DNA of 16,368 nt, from positions 1 through 16,368 of the forward strand of contig CAKTYF010000042.1 in NCBI GenBank assembly GCA_934631995.1, in the 5' to 3' direction. Below are positions 1 to 7,765 of this stretch, piece after piece (position 1 is the stretch's first letter; each line of letters begins with the position of its first letter). The notes beneath the pieces are model-generated. The model was given only the letters and a program-made list of their open reading frames with translations. It searched no databases and had not been told where the DNA came from. The position numbers and the translations under genes are program-made. This DNA comes from an uncultured Eggerthellaceae bacterium. Lineage in GTDB: Bacteria; Actinomycetota; Coriobacteriia; Coriobacteriales; Eggerthellaceae.

Positions 1-958
1 CATCCGTGCTGCTGTAGCGATAGATCGCTGCGAGCTTATTCTCGTAGACAACGGAAATATACTCGCCGTCGGTCGGCGCCGCAGTACTTTCATGATACGT
101 GGGAAAACAGCAGTTACCCTGATGCTGCGCGGCATCGCACGGCTCTTCCATAAGGCTGACCTGGGATGGCAACAGCGCGTTACCGTTCGCAAGACGCGCA
201 TGAGCCGCATCGTCAACGTAGGCAAAGCGACACTCCAAAAGCGGCAGCGGATCAAGCGCGCTTTTCGTAGAAAGCTGCTCTAACGTTTCAAGGCTCACGC
301 AATCGTCCACCGAAAGACAGCCGGAACGAGTGCGGCGCAGTTCGGCAACGTGGGCAACCGTACCTAACGATCTGCCTAAATCACGCGCAAAGGAACGAAT
401 ATACGTCCCCTTCGAAACGCTCACTTCCAAGCGCCAACGCGTATAAGGGCACGTCTCATCGGGCGCCAACAGGTCGATAAAATCAACGTCGTAAATTTCA
501 ACCGCGCGCGGCTCAAGCTCTACCGCATTTCCCTTGCGCGCCTCATCACACGCTTTCTTGCCATTCTTTTTAAGCGCGGAATACAGCGGCGGAACCTGCA
601 TGATCTTGCCGGAAAGCGTCTTTACGTACGAAGCGGCAAATTCTCGATCGAACACCACCGCGGGAACATCCGCTTGCTCGATAACCGCACCTTCCCTATC
701 GTCCGTTTCCGTAGCGGCGCCGAACGCAACATCAACAAGATACGTTTTATCGTGACCAACAAGATACTTATCAAGCCTGGTCGCAGGTCCAACGCACACA
801 ATAAGAACGCCTGATGCCTGCGGATCAAGAGTACCCGCATGCCCCACGCGCTTCTCACCGAAAATCCTGCGGCAGCGCGAAACAACGTCATGCGAGCTCA
901 TTCCGCATGGCTTATCAACGCCCACCACCAGCGAAAGGCCCGATTCTCCCCGTTTCAC
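1..958 (-). CDS. truB: tRNA pseudouridine(55) synthase TruB (C-terminus cut by window edge)
   Basis: TruB converts U55 in the T-loop of tRNAs to pseudouridine in the cytoplasm. The frame is open from a GTG at 958 to the left edge, giving 319 residues, already about the usual family length, so only a short tail should be missing. Seen: motif I DKPCGMSSHD (15-24) and motif II GTLDPQASGVL (43-53), which carries the catalytic Asp45; then VPPLYSALKKNGK and KGTYIRSFARDLG, both typical of TruB. The GTG start is chosen because no ATG precedes motif I and it lies 4 nt after the nrnA stop. An AAGGA about 11 nt upstream, inside the end of nrnA, is a slightly distant ribosome binding site, so translational coupling is likely. 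It is the last visible gene of the rimP operon. Identity is very secure; the exact start is less so. Confidence 0.95.
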   Translation of the reverse strand, partial: MKRGESGLSLVVGVDKPCGMSSHDVVSRCRRIFGEKRVGHAGTLDPQASGVLIVCVGPATRLDKYLVGHDKTYLVDVAFGAATETDDREGAVIEQADVPAVVFDREFAASYVKTLSGKIMQVPPLYSALKKNGKKACDEARKGNAVELEPRAVEIYDVDFIDLLAPDETCPYTRWRLEVSVSKGTYIRSFARDLGRSLGTVAHVAELRRTRSGCLSVDDCVSLETLEQLSTKSALDPLPLLECRFAYVDDAAHARLANGNALLPSQVSLMEEPCDAAQHQGNCCFPTYHESTAAPTDGEYISVVYENKLAAIYRYSSTD

Positions 959-962
959 CGTA

Positions 963-2039
963 CTACTGTTCCTTCCACATGTCTTGCAAATATGCGCATA
1001 ATTCTTCTTTTACCTGGTCAAACACATCTGCAACAGCACCATCAAGCGTCATGCCGGCCGCAGCTTTATGACCGCCGCCGCCATGTTCGAACGCAAAAGC
1101 GGCAATATCGGTACCGTCTTTCGAGCGCAAGCTACCGCGAACGTTTTCCTCGGTTTCGCGCAGCGTGCAAGCAACGCGCACGCCATCGATGCTGCGCAGC
1201 GTATTCACGATGTTATCCGCATCGGTTTTCGTAGCACCCACGCGGGCGAAATCATCAAGCGTGATATACGTCACGGCAAGCGCACCGCCCAAAAGAAGCT
1301 CCATGCGCGCAACGGCGCGATTCTCCAGCTGCAAAGAAGCAATGCTGCGGCGCTGGAAAATCTGCGTGCAGACCAGCTCCAGGTCGGCGCCACATTCCAA
1401 CATCTCTGCAGCGCAACGGAACGCAAACGGATTAGCATTTTGGTATTGGAAACGCCCCGTATCGGTGACCAAGCCCGTGAATGCGCACAGAGCAACGTCT
1501 CCGCTGCGGTCAACGCCCAGCTCGCCTATAAGCTGCCACACGTTGAGCGTATTCGATGCTGCATCAGGATCAACGTAATTCAACGCAGAAATTGCTTCTT
1601 TGTTCACATGATGGTCCAGGGTGATTGTAAAACCCGCGTGCTTGTGAAGCGATGCGGCAGCTTGGCCCATACGCTCATGATTCGGGACATCAACCGCAAT
1701 AACGCACGACTCCATCACCGGAGAAGCCTCATCTGCAGCTGCCGTAGGCGCCGTGGGTTCGCAAGCGCCCACCATCTGCTCAAGCAGCTCAGCCGCCGGC
1801 ACCATATCATGTACACCCGGTAGGAATCCCAACGACGTATCGATGCTCGATGCATCCGTTGCCAGCACGCATTGCGCTTTCTTGCCCAGCCGATGCAACG
1901 CATGCTTGAGCGCAAGCTGCGATCCAATGCAGTCACCATCGGGGCTTACGTGGCCCACGATAATATAATTGTCGTACTCGCGCAGCGCTTGGGCGATTTG
2001 CGCCAGCGTGGCATTCGTTTGGGGTGTGGGCGCCATCAT
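963..2039 (-). CDS. nrnA: DHH/DHHA1 phosphoesterase, NrnA-like (oligoribonuclease / pAp phosphatase)
   Basis: This 358-residue DHH-family phosphoesterase probably degrades short RNA oligonucleotides and dephosphorylates 3'-phosphoadenosine 5'-phosphate, the known activities of NrnA; activity on cyclic dinucleotide products is also possible. Seen: metal-binding motif DGDCIGS (34-40), the Asp of AVDVP (117), the DHH triad (142-144), a further acidic VTDTGRFQY segment (191-199) and the C-terminal DHHA1 signature GGGGH (320-324). All expected metal ligands are present. Residues about 93-108 form a Pro/Ala/Thr-rich insertion that looks like a flexible loop. The ATG at 2039 has AAAGGA about 7 nt upstream; a second ATG follows directly. 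It lies 198 nt after rbfA and 4 nt before truB, the usual actinobacterial order. Substrate choice within the family is inferred from context. Confidence 0.92.
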   Translation of the reverse strand: MMAPTPQTNATLAQIAQALREYDNYIIVGHVSPDGDCIGSQLALKHALHRLGKKAQCVLATDASSIDTSLGFLPGVHDMVPAAELLEQMVGACEPTAPTAAADEASPVMESCVIAVDVPNHERMGQAAASLHKHAGFTITLDHHVNKEAISALNYVDPDAASNTLNVWQLIGELGVDRSGDVALCAFTGLVTDTGRFQYQNANPFAFRCAAEMLECGADLELVCTQIFQRRSIASLQLENRAVARMELLLGGALAVTYITLDDFARVGATKTDADNIVNTLRSIDGVRVACTLRETEENVRGSLRSKDGTDIAAFAFEHGGGGHKAAAGMTLDGAVADVFDQVKEELCAYLQDMWKEQ

Positions 2040-2166
2040 GCATCATCCTTTACTGTTTTTTGTCGCCACTCTTGCTGCTTCTCGCAGCTTCCATTGAGGC
2101 ATTCGCGTCACAACATTTGCGCCAACGCCGCCCTGGCGCCGATGCAAAATCACCTGCAAATCCTCA

Positions 2167-2197
2167 AAGGGGCGCAGGCCTTACGCCCACGCCCCTT
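2167..2197 (-). terminator. Strong hairpin between rbfA and nrnA (possible attenuator or processing site)
   Basis: A 13-bp stem (AAGGGGCGTGGGC pairing with GGCCTGCGCCCCTT less one G bulge-free register, two G-U pairs) closes a 5-nt loop GTAAG just downstream of rbfA. On the minus strand it is followed by TTTGAGGATTTG, a poor U-tract, so strong intrinsic termination is doubtful. It could be a partial terminator, an mRNA-stabilising 3' end or a processing signal that lowers nrnA-truB expression. A second 6-bp inverted repeat (GCGCCA/TGGCGC) lies at 2119-2139. The whole 198-nt gap shows no gene. Confidence 0.4.
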
Positions 2198-2237
2198 GCT
2201 CAATCGTAACTCTGCGAACCTGTTCAACAAGCAAAAA

Positions 2238-2621
2238 TTACTCGTTGTAGATATCGTCCTCTTCCTGCGGGACATACGCAGGACGCGTTTCCTCTTTTGC
2301 CAATGCATTGGCAATGCGCTGAGCCTCATCTACGCTGGTATCCAGGATGAAACGAAGCTCCGGAGCAACACGCCAGGTCAAACGCTTAGCAAGAAGCGAA
2401 CGAATGCGGCCTTTCGCCTTCTCGAACGCAGCTTGCGCTTCTTCGTATTCACCCACGGGCGCCGCATAAAACACATTGCAAGCGCTGCGGTCAAAACTCA
2501 CTTCGCAACCAGTAATCGTTACCTGGTTCAAGCGCGGGTCGGAAATATCGAACAGCAGAATGCTCGCAATATTTTCCTGTGCCTGCGCGTTCAATTTACG
2601 ACTTGACGAATTCTGCTTCAT
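2238..2621 (-). CDS. rbfA: 30S ribosome-binding factor A
   Basis: RbfA is a KH-like cytoplasmic assembly factor that binds the 30S subunit near the 5' end of 16S rRNA during late maturation and cold adaptation. The 127-residue product has the normal family length. Seen: the N-terminal helix with SSRKLNAQAQENIASIL, the ISDPRLNQVTITGCEVSFD segment (26-44), and the C-terminal VAPELRFILDTSVDEAQRI (85-103), which is the family signature. The tail is acidic (EEDDIYNE). The ATG at 2621 follows GAGGAG by 7 nt, a strong ribosome binding site. It starts 41 nt after the infB stop, in the order infB-rbfA-nrnA-truB. Nothing is unusual in the protein. Confidence 0.96.
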   Translation of the reverse strand: MKQNSSSRKLNAQAQENIASILLFDISDPRLNQVTITGCEVSFDRSACNVFYAAPVGEYEEAQAAFEKAKGRIRSLLAKRLTWRVAPELRFILDTSVDEAQRIANALAKEETRPAYVPQEEDDIYNE

Positions 2622-2662
2622 GGGAACTCCTCTCGATCGCTTTTACTGCCTTTGCAAGCGCG

Positions 2663-5476
2663 CTACTCCGTGCGCTCGACTTCTACGTTGCGGAAGCCTT
2701 CGATGGTGTCGCCTACCTTGATGTCCTGATAGCCATTCACGCCAATACCGCATTCGTAGCCCTGCTTGACCGACTTCACGTCGTCCTTGAAGCGCTTCAA
2801 CGAAGACAGAACGCCTTCGAAGATAACGGTGCCGTCGCGAACCACGCGTACCTGGTCATCGCGACTCAGCTCGCCTTCAACAATATAGCATCCGGCAATG
2901 TTGCCAACCTTGGGAACGCGGAAAACATCGCGGACTTCGGCAATACCGGTATCCTTTTCGACGATATCCGGCTTAAGCAAGCCAACGCGTGCGGCGTTGA
3001 TATCCTCGAGTGCCTGATAGATAACGCGATACAAGCGGATATCGACTTTTTCCTTCTCGGCCTGCTGCTTCGACTTACCAGTCGGACGCACGTTAAAGCC
3101 AATGATGATGGCGTCAGATGCCGCAGCCAAGGTAACGTCGGTCTCGGTGATACCGCCAACGGCCGCATGCACGATGTTGATCTTGACTTCGCTTTGATCC
3201 ATCTTGTCGAAGGCATCGCGCAGCGCTTCAATGGAGCCCTGAACGTCGGCCTTGATAATCAGGTTCAAGTCGGTCTGCTTGCCCTCTTCAATGCGGTTGA
3301 ACAGGTCGTCAAGCGACATATGGCTCTTTGTTTCCTGCTCTGCCAAACGGGCACGCAGCGCGCGCTCTTCCGCCAGCTTGCGGGCATCGCGTTCGTCTTC
3401 GAACACGCGGAATTCGTCGCCCGCCGTGGGAACGGAGTTCAGGCCCAAAATCTCAACCGGGTCAGACGGATACGCGGCCTTCACGTGATCGCCTTTCGGG
3501 TTCAACAGGGCGCGCACACGACCGTACGACGTGCCGGCAACCACCGTATCGCCCGGCTTGAGCGTACCACGCTGCACCAAAACGGTCGCAACGGGGCCAC
3601 GACCCTTATCCAAGTTCGCCTCAATAACGAAGCCGGATGCAAGCGCATCGGGATTCGCACGCAAGCCCAAAACATCGGCCTGCAGCAAAACGGTTTCCAA
3701 CAGCTCGTCCACATTCAGATGCTTCTTCGCAGAAACATTGACGAACATGTTTTCGCCGCCCCACTCTTCGGGGATGATGCCGTACTGCGTGAGCTCTTGA
3801 CGAACGCGCTCGGGGTTCGCGCCATCCTTGTCGATCTTGTTCACCGCCACGACGATAGGCACGTTTGCGGCCTTCGCGTGATTGATAGCTTCGATGGTCT
3901 GCGGCATAACGCCGTCATCGGCTGCAACAACCAAAATAATAACATCGGTAACCTGTGCACCACGCGCGCGCATTGCGGTAAACGCCTCGTGACCAGGGGT
4001 ATCGATGAACGTAATCTGGTGATCCATGAGGTTGACAACCGAAGCACCGATATGCTGCGTAATGCCGCCTGCTTCGCCTGCCGCAACGCCAGAATGGCGG
4101 ATAGCGTCAAGCAAAGACGTCTTGCCATGGTCAACATGACCCATAACGGTAACAACGGGCGGACGCGGCTTCAAATCTTCATCGGAATCGTTATAAACCA
4201 CCGCGTATTCCTCTTCAGGAGACACCACGCGGCATTTCTTGTTCAAGTCATCGGCAATGAGTTCGATCAGATCATCGCTCATCGACTGCGTGAGTGTGAG
4301 CACCTGACCCAACATGAACAGACGCTTGATGACTTCGTTCGGCTGCACGCCAATAAGCTCGGCAAACTTAGAAACACTTGCACCCTGGGGAATCTCAACA
4401 ACGGATTCGTCCAGAACAAGCGAGGGATCCAAGCCGCGCTCGATTGCCTGCTGTTCGGCTTTCTCACGTGCTTCCTTCGCGCGCTTCTCCTTGCGCTTCT
4501 TACGACGGCCTTCGCCTTCCGTGGAAGCAGCGGCAACAGCGGCACGCGCCTCGGCAAGCACCTTATCGCGCTGCAGCTTTTCAGCCTGAACGGCCATCTG
4601 CGCGTAACGATCGGGGCCTTCCTCCTGCGGAGCCTGCACCAGCTCGTCTACCTGGGGCTCAGCTACGCGCTTGCGGCCCTTCTTCTTGGCCGGTGTCTCA
4701 TCAGATGCACCCGACGCATTACGATTGGACTTTGCGCCCTTCGAAGAAGCGGCTTTCGCCTTTTCTTTTTCCATCTTCGCATCGTGCTGCATGCGCTGCT
4801 GCTCAGCCTCGATTTGATTAAGAAGCGAGCTAAACTTATTCGACGACTTCGTTGTGGCTACCGTAGGAACACGCTTCGGCTTCTTCTGCTGCGGAGCCTG
4901 CTCGGCCGTTGCTTTCGCAGAAGAATGACGCTGCTCGCGGCTGCGCAAGCTCTCTTCTACGCGACGCTTCTTTGCTACCTCGGCAGCGGCAGCTTCAGCG
5001 CGCGCACGTGCTTCCGCTTCGGCTTTTTCGCGCTCAACGCGCGCACGCTCGGCCTCAATCTGGTCTGCCAGGCTCTGGAACGCAGAAATCTTGGGAGCCT
5101 GCTTGCTGGGCGCATGTTCCATCTTCTCGGCAGCGGCTTCCTCATTTTCCAACGCGCCATCACGACGAGCGCGCTCTTCTTCGCGCAGCTTGCGCTCCGC
5201 CTCTACGGCAGCGCGGCGCTTAGCCTCTTCGGCCTGCTTTTTCGCTTCTTCTTCCGCTTGCTTTTTCGCCAACTCGGCTGCTTCGGCATCGTCAAGTTCG
5301 CCGGCGCGCTGCTTGATCTCGGGCGAAAGCTTCTTGCGGACCTCCTCCACGCTTTCTTCCTTCAACGGAGTCGCATGGGTTTTGGCAGGGATATTCATCT
5401 CTGCCAGCAAATCAAGCATCTCTTTGCTTGACATGTTGAATTCTTTTGCTAGTTCATGAACACGCATTCCAGGCAT
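2663..5476 (-). CDS. infB: Translation initiation factor IF-2
   Basis: IF-2 is the GTPase that brings initiator fMet-tRNA to the 30S subunit and promotes subunit joining. The 937-residue product has an N-terminal IF2_N domain (about 1-52), a long charged Ala/Glu/Lys/Arg-rich linker (about 55-350), a second IF2_N-like helix set (about 358-420), then the G domain: G1 GHVDHGKTS (446-454), G2 GGITQHIGA (470-478), G3 DTPGH (492-496), G4 NKID (546-549) and G5 SAK (582-584). Domains II-IV follow to the end. The frame is open up to 5539, but the ATG at 5476 is chosen because AAGGAGG sits 5 nt upstream and overlaps the rnpM stop; an ATG three codons later is less well placed. From residue 17 on there is no TTA, CTA or TCA codon. 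Confidence 0.97.
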   Translation of the reverse strand: MPGMRVHELAKEFNMSSKEMLDLLAEMNIPAKTHATPLKEESVEEVRKKLSPEIKQRAGELDDAEAAELAKKQAEEEAKKQAEEAKRRAAVEAERKLREEERARRDGALENEEAAAEKMEHAPSKQAPKISAFQSLADQIEAERARVEREKAEAEARARAEAAAAEVAKKRRVEESLRSREQRHSSAKATAEQAPQQKKPKRVPTVATTKSSNKFSSLLNQIEAEQQRMQHDAKMEKEKAKAASSKGAKSNRNASGASDETPAKKKGRKRVAEPQVDELVQAPQEEGPDRYAQMAVQAEKLQRDKVLAEARAAVAAASTEGEGRRKKRKEKRAKEAREKAEQQAIERGLDPSLVLDESVVEIPQGASVSKFAELIGVQPNEVIKRLFMLGQVLTLTQSMSDDLIELIADDLNKKCRVVSPEEEYAVVYNDSDEDLKPRPPVVTVMGHVDHGKTSLLDAIRHSGVAAGEAGGITQHIGASVVNLMDHQITFIDTPGHEAFTAMRARGAQVTDVIILVVAADDGVMPQTIEAINHAKAANVPIVVAVNKIDKDGANPERVRQELTQYGIIPEEWGGENMFVNVSAKKHLNVDELLETVLLQADVLGLRANPDALASGFVIEANLDKGRGPVATVLVQRGTLKPGDTVVAGTSYGRVRALLNPKGDHVKAAYPSDPVEILGLNSVPTAGDEFRVFEDERDARKLAEERALRARLAEQETKSHMSLDDLFNRIEEGKQTDLNLIIKADVQGSIEALRDAFDKMDQSEVKINIVHAAVGGITETDVTLAAASDAIIIGFNVRPTGKSKQQAEKEKVDIRLYRVIYQALEDINAARVGLLKPDIVEKDTGIAEVRDVFRVPKVGNIAGCYIVEGELSRDDQVRVVRDGTVIFEGVLSSLKRFKDDVKSVKQGYECGIGVNGYQDIKVGDTIEGFRNVEVERTE

Positions 5477-5481
5477 TCTTG

Positions 5482-5488
5482 CCTCCTT
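5482..5488 (-). promoter_or_regulatory. infB ribosome binding site (AAGGAGG)
   Basis: A full AAGGAGG lies 5 nt before the ATG at 5476 and shares two bases with the TAA stop of rnpM. It decides the infB start against the longer open frame that reaches 5539 inside rnpM, and suggests coupling of the two genes. Confidence 0.85.
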
Positions 5489-5789
5489 ATTCTTCAGGGG
5501 AGCTTTCGGCAAGATGCGCGGAAAGCTCGTCGCGGACATTCTGGTAGGATTCAGCTTCGATAGAGCACTTCAAGCTGCGAGCCAATCTTCCCTGCTTGAC
5601 TGCCTTTTCGAAGCATTCAAGCGAGCAGACATACGCGCCGCGCCCGGCAAGACGCCCGGTTTTGTCAAACGCAATGCGACCCTCGGGCGTACGCACAATG
5701 CGGTACAGCTGCTGCTTGGGATTTTTCTGGGCGCAGCCAATGCAGCTGCGCTGGCGCTTCGGCGCGCTCGCCTGCCCTACGAAGCCCAT
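5487..5789 (-). CDS. rnpM: YlxR/RnpM family protein (RNase P modulator, DUF448)
   Basis: This is a 100-residue YlxR-family protein. In Bacillus subtilis the family member binds RNase P RNA and modulates RNase P activity (RnpM); here the role is inferred by homology. Seen: R-SCIGC (C16, C19) near the N-terminus, the LYRIVRTPEG strand (28-37) and the hallmark GRLAGRGAYVC (45-55) followed by C59, so four Cys that could bind a metal, then the LARSLK helix (69-74). The ATG at 5789 lies 5 nt after the nusA stop with only a weak GAGGC upstream, pointing to translational coupling with nusA. The position between nusA and infB is the standard one. No ylxQ gene follows, as in Actinobacteria and unlike most Firmicutes. 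Confidence 0.93.
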   Translation of the reverse strand: MGFVGQASAPKRQRSCIGCAQKNPKQQLYRIVRTPEGRIAFDKTGRLAGRGAYVCSLECFEKAVKQGRLARSLKCSIEAESYQNVRDELSAHLAESSPEE

Positions 5790-5794
5790 ACCCG

Positions 5795-6997
5795 TTATGC
5801 CTCGGATGCGTGAATGCCGCAGAAGCTGCTGCCGGGGCGCGCATGATTGCGGCAGCGAACGCCATCGCTACTCACGTATTCGCAGAAACCGCCCTGCTCT
5901 TCATCATCTTCATCAATGAGCATGTTCTCGGTTGCAGGCAACGGCTCGCCAGCGTAAGAAGCGCTCTTGATGTCAATGTGCCAGCCGGTCAGGCGCGCGG
6001 CCAAACGAGCATTCTGGCCCGCTTTGCCAATGGCCAAAGAAAGCTGGTCATCAGGAACAATGACGGTTGCATAGTTGTTTTCCTCGTCAACGGTAACACG
6101 AGAAACCCTTGCAGGCGAAAGCGCCTTGGCAACGTATTCCGCCGGATCGGGGCTCCACTGAATAACATCAACGCGCTCGTTGCGCAGCTCTTCCACCACC
6201 ATGCGAACACGGCTGCCCTTGGGGCCAACGCAAGCGCCCACGGGATCAAGGTTCGCTTCACGAGAATACACGGCAATCTTAGAGCGCTCGCCCGGTTCAC
6301 GCGCAATGGACTTGATTTCCACCAGTCCGTCGTAGATTTCTGGGACTTCAATCTCGAACAGGCGACGAATCAAATCAGGGTGCGTACGGGAAACCACGAT
6401 AGAGGGACGACCCTGCTCGCCTTTCGCCTTCGGCTCTTCTGCGTTGGGGTCGCGCACGTCAATGATCAACACTTTCAGGCGCTGGTTGTGACGATAATGC
6501 TCGTTTGCCGGACGCTCGTTGCGCTCGGTGGGGAATTTCTTCTGGTCGTAATGCGGCAGTTCGGCCTCTACGCCATCGCGAATTTTGATGATGGTGAAGT
6601 CGTTCGTGCCCTGCAAAACGGTACCCGTCACCAAATCGCCACGACGGCTCTTGAACTCGCGGTAGATGGACTGACGACCTGCGTCGCGCACAATGGAGGC
6701 AATAACGCTCTTTGCGTTCTGAGCGGCAATGCGGCTCACATCGTTCGGCGTAACATCGCGCGGCTCGAACTCATGGTACTCGCCTTCTTCATCAGGCTCA
6801 TCGGTGGGAACCATCTCGTACACATAGATCTTGCCCGTGGAGCGATCAATGGTCACGCTTGCGTCCCACTCCAGATCCAAGATGCGCTGGTAGCTTTTTG
6901 CCAGAGAATCTTCCAAGCGCTCAATAAGATACAGCTCATCGATCTTGCGCTCGTGGGCCAAAGCCTGCAAAGCCTCGATCAATTCAGAATTTGCCAC
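5795..6997 (-). CDS. nusA: Transcription termination/antitermination factor NusA with Cys/His C-terminal tail
   Basis: NusA binds RNA polymerase and nascent RNA and modulates pausing, termination and antitermination. The 400-residue product shows the RNAP-binding N-terminal domain (1-115), an S1 domain (about 118-185), KH1 with GPKG (258-261) and KH2 with GKAG (324-327). After an acidic linker (IDEDDEEQGG, 361-370) comes a short tail with C372, C382, H385, C393 and H396, in the spacing C-x9-C-x10-C-x2-H. This resembles small zinc-binding peptides seen at the ends of unrelated bacterial proteins and is not part of the standard NusA fold; it replaces the proteobacterial acidic repeats. The start is GTG at 6997 with AAGGAA about 6 nt upstream. 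It is 33 nt from rimP and 5 nt from rnpM. Confidence 0.96.
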   Translation of the reverse strand: MANSELIEALQALAHERKIDELYLIERLEDSLAKSYQRILDLEWDASVTIDRSTGKIYVYEMVPTDEPDEEGEYHEFEPRDVTPNDVSRIAAQNAKSVIASIVRDAGRQSIYREFKSRRGDLVTGTVLQGTNDFTIIKIRDGVEAELPHYDQKKFPTERNERPANEHYRHNQRLKVLIIDVRDPNAEEPKAKGEQGRPSIVVSRTHPDLIRRLFEIEVPEIYDGLVEIKSIAREPGERSKIAVYSREANLDPVGACVGPKGSRVRMVVEELRNERVDVIQWSPDPAEYVAKALSPARVSRVTVDEENNYATVIVPDDQLSLAIGKAGQNARLAARLTGWHIDIKSASYAGEPLPATENMLIDEDDEEQGGFCEYVSSDGVRCRNHARPGSSFCGIHASEA

Positions 6998-7030
6998 AAT
7001 AGTTCCTTTCCTTGCTACTTCTCAATCGTT

Positions 7031-7510
7031 TTATTTCTTGTTCTCGCTGAAATCAATAACGCCCTTTAAATGGGCTCGTTTAATAAGCTCAAACGGAATC
7101 TCAATCGAAGTTCCCTGATCATCAAGCGTAAGCTTCTCGTCATCCGCGCCCACAATCACCGCGGTGAACTGCGAGCGCCCATTGATGCCTTTCGACGCTT
7201 TCACCACCGCCGTTTGCCCGGCGAAGCGGTTGAAATGCGCGGGGGTTCGTAGCGGTCGGTCGATTCCCGGCGAGGAAACCTCCAACATATACGCCCCCGG
7301 GAACGGGTCGATGCGCTCCATGGTCTCGTTGATCCACATTTGCGCCTCGGAAAGCTCGTCGAAGCCAACACCGTGATCGGTGTCGATATACACGCGAATG
7401 GTCGGGGATTTCTTTGAGCCCGTTACCTCAACGGTAACAATCTCAATGCCATGTTGTTGCGCCAAGGGTGCAAGCGCATCAAGCAGCGATTGTTCTTTAT
7501 GTGTCAGCAC
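7031..7510 (-). CDS. rimP: Ribosome maturation factor RimP
   Basis: RimP is a cytoplasmic 30S assembly factor that assists maturation around S12. The 159-residue product has the N-terminal alpha/beta domain with IRVYIDTDHGVGFDELSEA (38-56), the family signature EVSSPGIDRPL (77-87), and the SH3-like C-terminal domain (about 90-155). Length is normal. The start is GTG at 7510, chosen because GGAGGGA lies about 3-5 nt upstream. It heads the rimP-nusA-rnpM-infB-rbfA-nrnA-truB set, and its leader (7511-7765) holds a promoter candidate and a terminator-like hairpin. No metY tRNA, which precedes rimP in enterobacteria, is seen here. Confidence 0.95.
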   Translation of the reverse strand: MLTHKEQSLLDALAPLAQQHGIEIVTVEVTGSKKSPTIRVYIDTDHGVGFDELSEAQMWINETMERIDPFPGAYMLEVSSPGIDRPLRTPAHFNRFAGQTAVVKASKGINGRSQFTAVIVGADDEKLTLDDQGTSIEIPFELIKRAHLKGVIDFSENKK

Positions 7511-7538
7511 TGGTCCCTCCCTCTTTTTCTCCTAATAT

Positions 7539-7568
7539 AAAAAGAAAGCGGGCAAATGCCCACTTTCT
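7539..7568 (-). terminator. Intrinsic terminator or attenuator in the rimP leader
   Basis: An 11-bp stem, AGAAAGTGGGC against GCCCGCTTTCT with one G-U pair, closes a 4-nt ATTT loop and runs straight into TTTT then ATATT on the minus strand. It ends about 28 nt before the rimP GTG. It may end serA transcription, or, if the promoter at 7628-7656 is real, act as a leader attenuator for the rimP-nusA-infB operon. No alternative antiterminator pairing was worked out. Confidence 0.7.
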
Positions 7569-7608
7569 CTGAAAATCGAAAGTATGGTGCGAAGGTGCTT
7601 ACCGCAAC

Positions 7609-7668
7609 TCTTCACATGTGCTTGAACAGTTTAACACGCTCTTGCTCAATGCACAAGTTCTTCACATG
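7609..7668 (-). repeat. Pair of 10-bp direct repeats spaced 50 bp, flanking the rimP promoter candidate
   Basis: On the minus strand CATGTGAAGA occurs at 7668-7659 and again at 7618-7609, exactly 50 bp apart. The left copy sits inside a perfect CACATGTG palindrome (7613-7620). One copy is just upstream of the proposed -35 and the other just downstream of the proposed start site, a layout suited to a regulator binding pair. Chance cannot be excluded for a 10-mer pair. Confidence 0.4.
7628..7656 (-). promoter_or_regulatory. Candidate sigma-A-type promoter for the rimP operon
   Basis: TTGTGC (7656-7651) and TAAACT (7633-7628) are separated by 17 bp on the minus strand, which would start transcription near 7621 and give a leader of about 110 nt. 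Matches to the consensus are 3/6 and 4/6, so the call rests on spacing and position, ahead of a large operon and after serA. Confidence 0.35.
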
Positions 7669-7765
7669 CGGAAATTAACGCCCACGCACGTGAACGGTCC
7701 GAGCACGGCGGCAACGGCGCTGCTTTCAGCGGTTTTTGCGATGCGCAAAGCAGTCCGCGCGACCC

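Noticed and set aside
534..755. Plus-strand open frames over truB (also a minus-strand frame at 622-891)
   Set aside because: They run in other frames over a continuous, motif-bearing truB frame.
2579..5431. A 950-codon plus-strand open frame opposite infB (similar ones opposite nusA, ilvB and purF)
   Set aside because: It is codon-aligned with the real gene and open only because TTA, CTA and TCA codons are rare there; the translation is repetitive in Leu/Arg/Asn and matches no family I know.
5477..5539. A longer N-terminus for IF-2
   Set aside because: It would overlap rnpM and lacks a ribosome binding site, whereas AAGGAGG precedes the ATG at 5476.
7569..7765. A tRNA (metY-like) or further terminator before rimP
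   Set aside because: No cloverleaf or T-loop GTTCGANTC was found; the CTGCTTT/AAAGCAG inverted repeat at 7720-7753 has a long loop and no T-run after it.
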